A stretch of DNA of 64,000 nt, taken from positions 1 to 64,000 of the forward strand of contig JAAEAF010014400.1 in assembly GCA_011037195.1 (NCBI GenBank), written 5' to 3'. The stretch comes from Triatoma infestans (lineage: Eukaryota; Arthropoda; Insecta; Hemiptera; Reduviidae). The translations under genes were made by a program, and so were the position numbers. The notes beneath the pieces are model-generated. The model ran no database searches. It saw nothing but the letters and a program-made list of their open reading frames with translations, and had not been told where the DNA came from. Shown here piece by piece: positions 1-11,267 of the stretch. How positions within the stretch are numbered: the stretch's first letter is position 1; each line of letters begins with the position of its first letter.

Positions 1-1960
1 ATTACAATACTTCCTCTTACTAGGAGTAAGAGGAAGTAAAAATTTGACACGATTACAATACTTCCTCTTACTAGGAGTAAGAGAAAGTAAAAAAAAAAAC
101 TGTCCAGTAAAAGCGCACTTCCGGATTACTAATTTTACTTGAAACTTGGAATTTTAGCCATCTATTTATTTCTAATTAATTTTTTTATTTGGATGATAGA
201 ATTGTATAATCCAACTATGATAGCACTTTACAGAAAACATAACCCCACTCCTCACCCAAAAGTGCCTTCAAATGAATTTTTCCAGAGAAATGTTTTAAAT
301 AAAAGTTGTAGAACTTTGTATGTTTATATAAGAAGTTTCAAGAAAATCGTCGGAGCCATTTTTGAGAAAAATCGCGAAAAAGTGAAAAAAAAAATCCGTT
401 ATTAAAGGTGGTTAATGTAAAAGCACTTCCGGGTACCTTTTTTTTTTTTTTTTTTTTTTTTTTTTGAAACTCGGAATTTCAACAACATATTCAATTCTAA
501 TTAACATTATTTAGGTGATTAGAATTGTTTGATTAACTGAAATAGCGCACTTTAGATGAAAAAAACCTAACCCCACCCCTCCCATTAACTGCCCTTAAAT
601 AAATTTTCCCAGAGAAACATTTCAAATAAAAGTTGTAGCTCCTTTGTACGTCTAGTTTATGTGGTAAGTTTAAAAAAAATCGTCGGAGCCTTTTTTGAGA
701 AAAACGCAGAAAAGTAAAAAAAAAAAATCAACAAGTAAAATGATACTTCCGGTTGAGGAATTTTGACAGATGCCATGTGATACCTAAACGGAATATCAAG
801 TTTCAACTTGTCTACGGTATTTCGTTTTGAGCTATGGCTGTCACATACGCATTCACACAACACACAGACAGACCATTTGCTAAAAACCACTTTTTTGGAC
901 TTTAGGGACCTCAAAACGGATATTTTCGGTGAAAACTCGATATCGAAAATTTGACACGATTACAATACTTCCTCTTACTAGGAGTAAGAGGAAGTAAAAA
1001 TTTGACACGATTACAATACTTCCTCTTACTAGGAGTAAGAGAAAGTAAAAAAAAAAACTGTCCAGTAAAAGCGCACTTCCGGATTACTAATTTTACTTGA
1101 AACTTGGAATTTTAGCCATCTATTTATTTCTAATTAATTTTTTTATTTGGATGATAGAATTGTATAATCCAACTATGATAGCACTTTAGAGAAAAACATA
1201 ACCCACACCCTTCCTCCAAAAGTACCCTTAAATGAATTTTCCCAGAAAAATGTTATGAATACAAGTTGTAGATCTTTGTATGTTTAGTTTATATAGGAAG
1301 TTTCAAGGAAATCGTCGGAGATTTTTTTGAGAAAATCGCGAAAAAGTGAAAAAAAAAAAATCATTTATTAAAGGTGGTAATGTAAAAGCACTTCCGGTTA
1401 TCCGTTTTTTTTTTTTTTGTTTTTTTTTTGAAACTCGGAATTTCAACAACATATTCAATTCTAATTAACATTATTTAGGTGATTAGAATTGTTTGATTAA
1501 CTGAAATAGCGCACTTTAGATGAAAAAACCTAACCCCACCCCTCCCATTAACTGCCCTTAAATAAATTTTCCCAGTGAAACATTTCAAATAAAAGTTGTA
1601 GCTCCTTTGTACGTCTAGTTCATATGATATGTTTAAAGAAAATCGTCGAAGCCACCATTTTCGAGAAAAACGCAAAAAAGTAAAAAAAAAAAAATCAACA
1701 AATAAAATGGTACTTCCGGTTGAGGAATTTTGACAGATGCCATGGTGATACCTAAACGGAATATCAAGTTTCAACTTTCTACGGTATTTCGTTTTTGAGC
1801 TATGCTGTTCACATACGCATTCACACACACACCATTTGCTAAAAACCACTTTTTTGGACTTAGGGGACCTTAAAACGGATATTTCCGGTGAAAACTCGAT
1901 ATCGAAAATTTGACACGATTACAATACTTCCTCTTACTAGGAGTAAGGGAAAGTAATATG
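1..1960 (+). repeat. Head-to-tail tandem copies of a 958-bp dispersed repeat
   Basis: Two nearly complete units follow each other, with the end of a third at 1-45. Matching points (9 and 967, 60 and 1018, 101 and 1059) are each 958 bp apart. Within a unit, blocks of about 330 bp recur; each starts near a CACTTCCGG motif, contains a CCCAGAGAAA stretch and a block reading AAATCGTCGGAGCC, so the unit is itself built from diverged sub-repeats. The end is marked by TTTGACACGATTACAATA followed by a hairpin. Both units hold long A and T runs and no plausible protein; small reading frames here are by-products. Copies of the same family recur throughout the window in both orientations, so this is a dispersed element, probably non-autonomous. 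Its class is not known to me. Confidence 0.85.
967..995. repeat. 29-nt perfect hairpin closing the 958-bp repeat
   Basis: Thirteen-base arms, ACTTCCTCTTACT and its exact reverse complement, surround a 3-nt AGG loop. Equivalent hairpins, some with one or two mismatches, lie at 9-37, 60-88, 1018-1046, 1926-1954 and 9316-9344. The pairs 9/60 and 967/1018 are each 51 bp apart, a small duplication of the element end. It may be a terminal recognition or stop signal of the repeat (inference). Confidence 0.8.
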
Positions 1961-2640
1961 GTTCTGTGATTTGTTTGTATCCAAAAAAATACTAATAAAA
2001 CCCATTTAAAAATACCCTTAAAGTCTTCAGTTTACTTTCAAAACATACTAAGAGATACAAAAAAGTATGATACTTAATAGAAGTTTCTTTTCAAAGCATG
2101 CTAAAAAAAAAAAAAATCTCAATGCAATAAATCACATTAGAGGATGCAAGAATTCACCAAATAATATTGCTGTTCATACATTTATTTTTAAGCTTATTAA
2201 GAAATATATTTCAAATGTTAGGTTGGCTATCCTGTAAAGTGGCAAACAGCTGATTATCTCAAAATTTGTTTAAAGAAACAGGGAAAAACAGTAAGTTTAC
2301 CGAGACAGTATTTGATGTAAACATTAAAGTGAATGTTTTTTTGTTTTTTTAAAGTCATGAGCTTTTTATTGCAGTTGCAATCAAATTCTGTGTAATTCTT
2401 ATACTGTAAAGTAAAAATGGTGATGTTGACAATTTACCCGACAAATCCAAATGTACGGAAAAACCGTTAATAGAAGGAAAAGGACAACCAGACAGGTGGA
2501 TGAAAACCACGTAAGGGAAAAAAAACGAAGTGCAAAAGACAAAGCGTATTCCAATTGTTTGCAGCCATAAAAATGAAACAAGTTATTGTAAAGTAGGATC
2601 TGAGCGACTATATTCAAATATTCCAAGATTAATATTGGCG
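1961..2640. other. AT-rich stretch with no recognised feature
   Basis: No gene or recognised element was seen. An antisense frame at 2399-2719 is hydrophobic by composition but has no family features and no splice context. Confidence 0.5.
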
Positions 2641-3186
2641 TATTGAGATAATGCAGCTGGGCAGCGTAGCAGAGACACATAGTGGTACAATCAGTTTCGT
2701 GATGAAAGTCTGGAAACAACTTGTTATAAGAACCCGGTCAACAGAAGTATATTTAGGTAGGCGGAGGATAAAGCTTGAAAAAGCAGCTAAAGACATTATG
2801 CAGTCTGATGAAGCAACCAGAGACCGGAAGGGGAGCTAGAGTTAGTGATAGCTCAAAAGGTGGTTTTTTTTTTTTTAATGTTAAACTCATTAGAATCAAT
2901 AATAGAAGTCAGACTAAACTTTGAAAAAATGAAATTTATTACTACAATGCTACTAGAAGTGTGAAAAAACAGTTGAAGTACAAAGACAGTTTTAGGAGGG
3001 AGTTTCAAACAGTTCCACCAACATGATTTACCATGACTCGAATTAAGAGATAAGTTTGAAGGCGATGGAAGTGATCACGGAATGTACACGGGAAGCTTTC
3101 CGGAAATCGACAAGTCTCACACTAAAAAAAAAGAGAAAGGAAAGTGAGTCCAAGAAAATTTTTGCGGCAAATGAGAGTCGTGGTAG

Positions 3187-3919
3187 GTGGTTATCTCAAA
3201 AACGTCTGTCCAACACAGTTTGAAGCGCTGTCAATGGAAAAATTACATTCCAAGATTAGTCCATGCTATTAATGAAGATATGGTCCAGACCGGAAGAGAA
3301 TGGAGGTTTGCGAGAGCTACTGGGCACGATATGTACAAGTGGCACACTTACCAACAAAAATTGTGTGGATGCTAAGGCTATATTCAAATTAAATGGTTCA
3401 ATTAATCGCCAGAATTGCACCTACATGGGCCCTGGATAATCAGCATGTTACAGGTGGAACATCACGTTAATTTACCAGGAGTGACGTTGTGGTGCGGCTT
3501 ATCATCGAAAGGATTAATTCGGCCATTCTTTTTTGATACTACTGTCCCCTTTACTTGAACGTGCTGCAAACATCTGTCATGCCAAGCATTAGATAGGTAT
3601 TTGAAGATGAAGAGTTTAATTTTCAGCAAGATGGGGCACCCCCACACTACCATCACGATGTTAGAATCCTACCTTGATGAGATCTTGCCAAACAGGTGGA
3701 TTGAACGATGGGGTTTTCGTAGAAAATCCTCACACCACTAGACTTTTCTTTTATGGGGATACTTAAAAGAAATCGTTCGTCTACGCTAAGCAGTGGCACA
3801 ATAAGCCTCGTGTTGGCTGCAGTGCCGGGATATAGCCCACTCGAGGTTAGATAATAATACGCTAAGAAACCTGCAAAAGTCGCTGAAACTGAGAGCAGCC
3901 AGTGAACGAGACTATGCAT
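3187..3919 (+). pseudogene. Tc1/mariner-like transposase relic
   Basis: Read in three frames with several stops and frameshifts, this gives pieces typical of DDE transposases of the Tc1/mariner group: a segment like [12 protein letters not shown], then [16 protein letters not shown] and a PFFFDTTV segment, then LDEILPNRWIERWGF and LLWGYLKEIV. The usual order of such proteins is kept (WCG block, then a QDGAPPH-like block near 3625-3650, then RWIG, then FLWGYLK). A probable right terminal repeat, reading GGGACACCCTATAAA, is at about 4660-4676. The left end was not found. A ribozyme foldback (3943-4250) and a SINE (4393-4585) sit between the coding relic and that end, so the copy is old and cannot encode an active enzyme. 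Confidence 0.7.
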
Positions 3920-4008
3920 AGAGCAACTAAATTGTTGTGGTGGTTGGTTCCGTAGAGCTGGAAAGCATCAGAGACATTTTCCCTTGGTAGTCTGCTTCAT
4001 TTTATGGT

Positions 4009-4046
4009 CATCGACCGGTTTTGGGCGTTCGCCCATCTTCAGGATG
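4009..4046 (-). ncRNA. Degenerate type I hammerhead ribozyme copy
   Basis: On the minus strand it keeps CATC, CTGAAGA, the GGGC/GCCC stem II and CCGGTC followed by GATG, but the conserved GAAA reads AAAA. G12 of the catalytic core is therefore lost and self-cleavage is not expected. It is the partner of the intact copy at 4167-4204. Confidence 0.6.
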
Positions 4047-4166
4047 AGTTTTTCAGACAGTGTGACAACACAGACTTGCACAGAGCAAACTTAGTTTATA
4101 CACTCTAGAGTGTGAAAAATTAATATGGTCTATACAAGTCTTTGTTGTCACACTATCTGAAAAACG

Positions 4167-4204
4167 CATCCTGAAGATGGGCGAACGCCCGAAACCGGTC
4201 GATG
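4167..4204 (+). ncRNA. Putative intact type I hammerhead ribozyme
   Basis: The order of parts matches a type I hammerhead. Stem I 5' strand CATC (4167-4170) is followed by core CTGAAGA (4171-4177), one extra T (4178), stem II GGGC (4179-4182), loop GAAC, and GCCC (4187-4190). Then come GAAA (4191-4194), a very short self-complementary stem III (ACCGGT, 4194-4199), C17 at 4200, and GATG (4201-4204) pairing back to CATC. Predicted cleavage is after 4200 (GUC). Such tiny palindromic stem III elements are known from Penelope-like and retrozyme hammerheads, which are thought to work as dimers (family knowledge). Activity is inferred. Confidence 0.65.
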
Positions 4205-4392
4205 ACCACAAAATGAAGCAGGCTACCATGGAAAATGTCTCTGAAACCAAATGTTTCGTGAAGTTTGCAATTCGCTTTCTCCGCAGTGCCTGGAAAGAAT
4301 GTCAGTTTGAAAACAGGCGTTGACAAAAACTTGACTGTAGGTAGATTTTATTTACATATTGAACAAGAAATCTATTTGAATAAACGGGAAGG

Positions 4393-4585
4393 GAATGACT
4401 AAGTGATTAGCGTACTGGACTCCCACGCGCAGCTGTGCTGCCCTTAGATTTTTTTCTTCCTAGAAGCCTCTACAGCTCACTGTCCGGTGATGGGCAGTGT
4501 TGTCTACAACGAGAGAACACGGTCTGTAGCACTGAGAAGGCTCCGGGCGCCAATGATCATAGATGTTGACGCGCCTTAAATTTAA
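4393..4585 (+). repeat. tRNA-derived SINE, Gly(CCC)-like head, decayed
   Basis: The head shows an A-box-like region and an anticodon-arm remnant ACTCCCACGCG; the B box is lost. The body shares the blocks CTCTACAGCTCACTGTCC and AACGAGAGAACAC with copies at 10557, 29570 and 32540, and ends in an A run. It is a SINE, not a functional tRNA gene. Confidence 0.7.
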
Positions 4586-4685
4586 AAAAAAAAAAAAAAA
4601 TATTTTAATAAACACCGACTTTATAAATTATTTAAACTGTATATACATTTTTTTTTTTTTTTGGGACACCCTATAAATTTTTGTG

Positions 4686-5060
4686 TATGATTGAGGAGAA
4701 TATGTGTGAGACAAAGAATATGTACTCGTAAAACATATCAAGTAAGGTAAAATTCTGAAATGACTTCCTCTAACTGGTAGTCCTCAAAAATTTTTTCCCC
4801 TTCAGCAAAAAGATATATCAACGATTATTGTAGTCATGGTAGATGGAAAATTTTCAGATAGGAATCATAAATTTGAATGACACATTTGAATAGAGATAAT
4901 AACTATAAAAAGAAATTGAAGAATACTTTCGAATTGTATAGAGAGTTATGTTGAATTTTTGTTTTTCAGATAATTGGGGGGGGAGGGGGTCACTGGACTT
5001 ATGTTAACTTATCTTTTCTAATTAAAAGTATTGCTTTTATTAAATATAATTGGTTCTTTT
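4686..5060. other. AT-rich stretch with no recognised feature
   Basis: No gene or recognised repeat was seen apart from a run of G at about 4976-4988. Confidence 0.5.
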
Positions 5061-5067
5061 ACTTACT

Positions 5068-5692
5068 TGTTTTAAAAGGAAGTATTACAATCGTATCAAA
5101 TTTTAGATATCGGGTTTATAACCGGAAATACATGTTATTGGGGGGGTCGCCTAATTTTGAATTTTTTTTTTTTTTTTTAATTTTTTGTAGAAAATAGTCT
5201 TTATCTCTTTGTCTGTGTGAAAAGCATAGCTCAAAAACCAAAAAATCGCAGAAAGTTCACACTTAACATTCTATATTTGTATCACCATAGAATACGTACG
5301 GACAGGAAGTTATTTGTCAAAATTCCTCAAACAGATAAATCCATTTCATTAGAAATGAGATTTTTTTTCATTTTTCACAATTTTTTTTTTCAAAAATGGC
5401 TCCAAGAACACATACGAGTATATAAAGAGCTATTACTTTTTATTTGAAATATATTAAGCCCGGGGCAATTTCATTTGGAAGTTCATGGTTACCTCTAAAA
5501 GTGTTATTTAAGTTCAGTTTATTTTACGATTCTATCATTTAAATAATATTAATTAGAATTAAATAGATTCGCCATTTTTAGATTCTCCCACAGATATTAA
5601 ATTGAAGACTGAAATTATCACTTAGTCATAATTATTATAATTCTTAAAACTGCAGTAAGAAAAAGGCATGCGAGTGTTTCAAGCCAGATTTT
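5068..5692 (-). repeat. Reverse-orientation copy of the dispersed repeat
   Basis: Read on the minus strand it starts with a TCTGG motif near 5692 and a diverged form of the GTGTGA/TCACAC terminal hairpin. It passes through the shared internal blocks and ends near 5075 with TTTGATACGATTGTAATA and CTTCC. It is a single short copy, which helps define the probable element ends. Confidence 0.65.
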
Positions 5693-5954
5693 TTTTGTTT
5701 TTTTTTTTTTTTTTAAACACTTTCGTGGGAATTTTAATAATTTAGTTAATTTTAATTAGTCCAATAAACTGTTAATTCGATGGTTATTTGAGTCACGCCT
5801 GAAGAAAAATACTGAATTGAACCGGGGATAGCGATGTGTTAAGGATGTGATTAGCGAGAACGGATGTACCAGAGAGATGATTTTTCCAAGTTCCGGTAAC
5901 GACGTATGTCTCTAAATAACAACGAACCATATGGTAGTCCATGCTCTATATATA

Positions 5955-6635
5955 CAGGGTATCCCAAGGTATATGGATAACGGACTTTTAATCGGAAACT
6001 AAGATAGCTAGAAAAAAAAAAAACTAAAAAATACGTGTCCCCCGTAGATTTTTTGTTAGAAATCCAAATTAAATTTGTAAATTTGTTTTGGTGCTTCCAG
6101 AAGCGAGATACAGGCACCAACTTCATTTTTTTGAAGCTTCATTGTATTGTATTGTATTTCTTTGGTCGTAAGGTACAATTGGCAGGAAAAAAGCATGTGT
6201 ATGCATCTCTGGGGCCAGTTCGAGCAAGATCTGTAAAATTAATGAGGAGTAAAATTTATAATAAAATAGTACTTTTCTTCTTATTCAATAAAAAAAACCC
6301 GTTATAATATCATTTTGAAATTTTCTTATAGGAATCATGTTTTCATTCATAACTTGTAAAATATCGTTCAAAGAAAAAAAAAAAAAACCGTTCAAGTAAA
6401 TTTTTCTTACAAAAAAATAGAGGAATCTATTTCTTAAATAAAAACCACATCTCCCCATTTGAAAAAATGAAGTTGGTGGCTGTATCTCGCTTCTGGAAGC
6501 ACTAAAACAAATTTGCAAATTAAATTTGGATTGCTAACAAAAAAAACTACGGGGGACACGTATTTTTTTAATTTTTTTTCTAGCTATCTTAGTTTCCGAG
6601 AAAAAGTCGTTATCCATATACCTTGGGACACCCTG
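5955..6635. mobile_element. Long-TIR MITE of Tc1/mariner type
   Basis: Both ends start CAGGGT and continue with near-identical inverted arms of about 180 bp (5955-6136 and 6458-6635), including TATCCCAAGGTATATGG on the left and its counterpart on the right. The element is flanked by TA on both sides, as expected for Tc1/mariner target duplication. The roughly 320-bp middle has no coding potential. It is non-autonomous. Confidence 0.8.
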
Positions 6636-7640
6636 TATATATACTGGAGTAATATCAGAGATATTTGATGTATCCCGGGTCAAGTGAAATTTCTTGCATT
6701 TTTCATGCATGGGGCTTTATTAGCGCTCACAGTGCTCGGGTGAAGCAAGCACAACTTAAGCGAAAAGAAGCTTAGTGGTCGTATTTCCATTTGTGATTCA
6801 GTACGCCATGAAAATGACCCATAATACTCGAAGACGAGGGTGGAAAAAAATCTAACAAACCTTCATTATCAAAATCTAAGGACGGCCTTCAATTTAAAGA
6901 GGTCATGATATCATCCCTATGCATTTCGTAGGATTAAAGAGGAATTCTGTTTATTGTTTCTTGAAAACTAAACAGTAGTGAATTCCATTAAGTAGATACT
7001 ATTCTACAATGGATCAACTAAATACAACGCTCATGGAGAGACGGTCAGAATTTGGTGAACCGAAAAGGTGTCCCGCAGCATAAATTATTACAAATTTAGG
7101 TGGGGCGTGTTAATCTATCCACTTTTATTCGACAAACATAGAAATCAGATTTAAATACGTATGTTTCGATTTTTGCAGAATTATTTAACTGGAAAACTAT
7201 TTGAGATGACACGGATGGACCTGAAAACTAGTTTGGTGTAATATTTTAGCCCAAAAGAATAAAACGGTTTGGCAGGATGAGATAATGTAATTAATAATTA
7301 CACTTAAAATTAGTTCAATAATGAATTTACAAAAATACCGATATTATTTTCTGATCAACACTATGCAATGTTAATAAATTTAATTCACAACTTGAAAGAT
7401 ATTTTTAGTTGCGTAAAAGAAGTGTGCAACTGAAAGGGATATAATGTAGAAAAAAAGTATAATATGGAAAACAACTTGTGTGGAACACTTAATTTTACAT
7501 ACAATACAGGTTCCAGTAGAGCCGTTATATTAATCACGTTGTTTTTGTAGGTCATACCGGGGGAGAGTATGATGTGTGAGACCGACAGGCTTACAGGCTG
7601 AATTTGAAAAATAAGTCAAAACTTAAGATATGCCGCAATT
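6636..7640. other. Unassigned stretch before the LINE relic
   Basis: No recognised gene or repeat family was seen. The last part near 7560-7640 may already belong to the LINE relic that follows. Confidence 0.4.
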
Positions 7641-8600
7641 GTATGGTGGACAGGAGTACAACAATGCATGGCTGTTTGGCCATAACGGATGAGGCGATGA
7701 GGACAACACCAACATCGGCGTTGGAATATTATTGACACTGGAACCTCTATACCACTCAATTTATAGGAGAAGCAACAAAAGTTCATCTTAGAATGAGATA
7801 CAAAGGAGAATGTTTAAGAACTTGTAGGGATTAAGATTGGGGGAAAAGTAAGGCAAGCTCTCCAAAATTGATGAGATGAGTTAGAAATAGAGATTCGAGA
7901 GTGGATATAAGATTAGTATTGGCAGCATGGAGGAGGAAAACAAACCCTTAATGGTTCTAATGGAAGAAAGTAATGGCATTATTTACTTGACTACAGGTGC
8001 CGAACAAAGGAAGAAGTCTTTAAAGAATATACCCACTGTTTTCCAGGCTGAGATCATTCATACTATCGTTAAATGCTGCTGCATGGTGGAAGAGTGGCAG
8101 GGAGAAGTTAAAGAGGTGAGGGATATTTTCTGATACTCAATCTGACTAAAGGCACTAAGTAATAAGTCGTACTGAAGCTCTAAACTAGTGAGTGAATGTA
8201 GAAGAAGACTTATTGCCTCGCTCAGAGAAGCAGGGTAGAGCTTTCGTGGATATGAGGGCGGGCGAGTTGGCTAAGCTGAGATCCACATTACCATTTTATG
8301 ATCCCAATCCTGTAGTCACCTTCACTAAGCAATTTTTTGATAGAGAAGTTAAACAATGGGGTGGGAAAAGGGAAATGGCAGAAGCACTGGAGGGATACTG
8401 TGGGGTGCTTCCAGGTTAACATATTTATAAAAGATATAAGACAGGGGGAGACGTGAAGTATCTTATTCTCCAGAGTAGGACACAATTGAGGTTCCAGGTA
8501 GATATTGGCTGAAAAGTTGAGTAGCCCGTCATTTACATAAAATAGGCAGGACATCTAGTCTATTGTGCCCAGAATTGTGACGATGGAGTCAGGGAAACCA
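7640..8600 (+). pseudogene. Non-LTR retrotransposon relic (RNase H region)
   Basis: Frame-broken pieces match the C-terminal half of the LINE at 35330-37330. They include a stretch equivalent to AITGAMRTTP with an ALE block, LRMRYKGE, and an RNase H portion with VFQAEIIH and CMVEEWQGEVKEVR. It ends near 8600 with a piece related to the C-terminal zinc-finger region (ending CDDGV). Many stops make it non-functional. The copy abuts the dispersed repeat that starts near 8615. Confidence 0.7.
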
Positions 8601-8614
8601 ATGTACGACTCCCT

Positions 8615-9758
8615 CATAACCAAAACATAACCCCACCCCTCATTAAATGAATTTTACTAAAGAAATGTTTTAAATAAAACTCTTTGTATGAGTATTAATA
8701 TATCATGTTTAAAGAAAATCGTCGCAGCCATTTTTGAGAAAATCGCGAAAAAGTGAAAAAATCATTTAGTAAAAGTGGTAAAGTAAACGCACTTCCGGTT
8801 ATCCGATTTTTATCAAACTCGGAATTTCAACAACATATTTAATTCTAATTAACATTATTTAGATGTTAGAATTTTTTAATAAACTGAAACTTTAGATGAA
8901 AACCTACCCCACCTCTTCCCCATAAGTGCCCTTAAATGAATTTTCCCAGAGAAATATTTCAAATAAAAGTTGTAGCTCTTTGTATGTGTAGCTGATATAC
9001 CAAGTTTGAAGAAACTCGTTGGAGCCATTTTTGAGAAAACGCAAAAAAGTAAAAAAAAAAAAACAACAAGTAAAGTGGTACTTCCGGTTGAGGAATTTTA
9101 ACAGATGACGTACTGTCAGATCCCATGGTGAGCTAAACGGAATATCAGTTTCAACTTTCTACGGTTTTTCGTTTTTGAGCTATGCTGTTCACCATACATA
9201 CACACACAGACACACACAGACCATTTTGCTAAAAACCACTTTTTTGGACTCAGGGGACCTCAAAACGGATATTTCCGGTGAAAACTCGATATCGAAAATT
9301 TGACACGATTACAATACTTCCTCTTACTAGGAGTAACAGGAAGTAAAAAAAAAAAAAAATCTGTTCAGAAATTACGCACTTCCGGTCCAATCGTTTGTCG
9401 TCTTTAAATTTATAAATTTTGGGGAAAAAAATATTTAATTTTAATTTAATTTAATTTTGATAATAAAATTGTATAGCAAAGTAAAATTAGCATTTTAGAG
9501 AAAAGCTGATAACTTCCAATAAATAACCTTCATTAAATGAATTACCTCCGAAATATGTTTCTAAAAAAAAAAAAAAAAAATGTTATAACTATTTATTATG
9601 TATAACTGATGCACTAAGAAGTTTAAAGAAAATCGTTGAAGCTGGTTTTCGAAATAAAAAAAAAAAAAACGACAAAAAAAATTGAAAAATTCATTCAATA
9701 AAGTAGTTACTTCCGGTTGAGAATTTTTTTTTTAACAGATAAAATTGCATACATACAT

Positions 9759-9790
<32 letters not shown>

Positions 9791-9880
9791 TCTTAAAGAA
9801 CTAAAAAAAAAAAAATCTATATTTCCGAGCAAAACTTGATATAAAAAATTTGACACCCTCTTATCACACACACAAGCAAT
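8615..9880 (+). repeat. Two tandem units of the dispersed repeat
   Basis: The first unit (8615-9345) is close to the 958-bp repeat at the window start and ends in the hairpin at 9316-9344. A more diverged unit (about 9350-9870) follows head-to-tail, beginning with a CTGTTCAGAAATTACGCA block and ending with TTTGACACC. A TA/CA microsatellite lies at 9757-9791. Confidence 0.8.
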
Positions 9881-10556
9881 AACAGAAATTAATAGTAATA
9901 ATATTAGTAATCAAAATAGTTTCTATTAAATAGTGGAGTTTAATGCCATTATACATATCGGCTGGCAATAAAATTTGTTAAAACAATAGAAATTTTTGAA
10001 ATTCCAAATTAAAAAAAAAAAAAATACGTAAATAATCAATCTTTAAATACAAAGCAAAAACCAATGATGATGAATAGTTTGTGAAACAAAATAAAAAGTA
10101 AAAAGGGAATGGCAGTATAACATAATACAATATTATCTATAAATATTATCATTAATAAACAATTATCATTTTTCCCCCTTTCACTTAAACATAATATTAT
10201 TATATTATTTGTGTATAGATAGTTTGTATTAAGATAGAATTTATCAATAATTCTTATGTACTTATTGGTTCAATGTTAGTAATACTAAACTATTATAAAA
10301 ACGCTTTTTTCTTTTTTTTTTATTCACTCTATCGTTCTTATCAAAACTACTTTATTATTAGCAGCTATTATTGTGTTATAATAAAAAGAATTATTACTAT
10401 AATATTTCTTAGAATTAAAGAAAAAAAAAAAAAAAAAAAAAATTCAAATCCGAATAGAATGACGGACATAAATTTATTTAATTTAAATTAAATTAAAAAA
10501 ACATTAAATTCTAAAAAATATATACATATGATAATTCAGTTTTTAGAAAAAGAAAA
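9881..10556. other. AT-rich stretch with homopolymer runs
   Basis: Only low-complexity A and T sequence was seen, with no recognised gene or element. Confidence 0.5.
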
Positions 10557-10735
10557 AGGTGTGGGATTAGCTAAGTGGTTAGCGCGTTGGACTCCCACGC
10601 GGAGATCCCGGGTTCGAATCCAGTGTTACCACCTTAGTTTTTTTTTCATTCCCAGGAACCTCTACAGTTCACTGAGAAGGCACCGGGCGCTAATTGACCA
10701 TAAATGTTGACGTGCCTTAAATTAAAAAAAAAATA
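10557..10735 (+). repeat. tRNA-derived SINE, Gly(CCC)-like head
   Basis: The head is well kept: GGGATTAGCTAAGTGGTTAG (A box), anticodon arm around CTCCCAC, and B box GGTTCGAATCC. A body with CTCTACAGTTCACTG and a GTTGACG end precedes an A-rich tail. The head resembles tRNA-Gly with CCC anticodon. The body and poly-A tail show a SINE rather than a tRNA gene. Confidence 0.8.
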
Positions 10736-11265
10736 TAAAAACCACTAAACCAAGGAAAATACTAGAGCAACAAATATCACAACACTGAAATTATTTACTA
10801 AATAATGGCATTATTTTGATGAACAAAAAAGTGACTAAATAAGACAAACTTACTTAATTACTGGAATGTATTAAAAATCAAATTAAATTTCAATCCTACC
10901 ATTTTTGAAGATAAATCTTCAAAAATCATATCTTTTTTTTAAAAAGTATGACCTTTTTTTATATATCTAAAACATTAAATTGAAAAAAAAAAAAAAAATC
11001 TGATATAAAACACGACTTTTCTCTTACTTGCTATTTGATTTACATTAAATTGTTCTTTAATTTATTTTAATTTAATTTACTTTAATTTATTAAAATATAA
11101 AATGACAAATTTTGTTTAATCATTTACATTTTACTCAATTGTATTAACATAGATTTATACAGGTGGTAATGGTAGGAACAAATACCTATCACGACAGAAA
11201 ATAGAATGATTAGAGTATAGTCCAGAAGAGAGCGCCTATAACATTTGATTCAACATAATAATATA
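10736..11265. other. AT-rich stretch with no recognised feature
   Basis: Low-complexity sequence; no gene or repeat was recognised. Confidence 0.5.
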
Positions 11266-11267
11266 TG

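Larger units (their letters stand above)
3943..4250. mobile_element. Hammerhead-bearing foldback element, inverted pair
   Basis: The left half reads outward on the minus strand and the right half on the plus strand. Both contain the hammerhead motif followed by GAAGCAGGCTACC and AATGTCTCTGA blocks. The halves face each other around about 4100, where AGTGTGACAACA and TTGTTGTCACAC form the inner inverted repeat. The unit resembles the LTR-like ends of Penelope-like retroelements, which are known to carry hammerhead ribozymes (family knowledge). It lies in the 3' part of a transposase relic, apparently by insertion. Confidence 0.65.

Noticed and set aside
1..1960. CRISPR-like regularly spaced palindromes
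   Set aside because: The hairpins are spaced by 51 or 907 bp, the spacers are themselves repeated, and the genome is eukaryotic.
2399..2719. 106-codon antisense frame with hydrophobic segments
   Set aside because: The hydrophobicity follows from T-rich sequence; no family, start context or splice signals were seen.
10557..10630. Possible tRNA-Gly gene, with similar heads at 4393, 13456, 18008, 29570 and 32540
   Set aside because: The acceptor arms do not pair well, and every head is followed by a shared body and an A-rich or T-rich tail, so these are SINEs.
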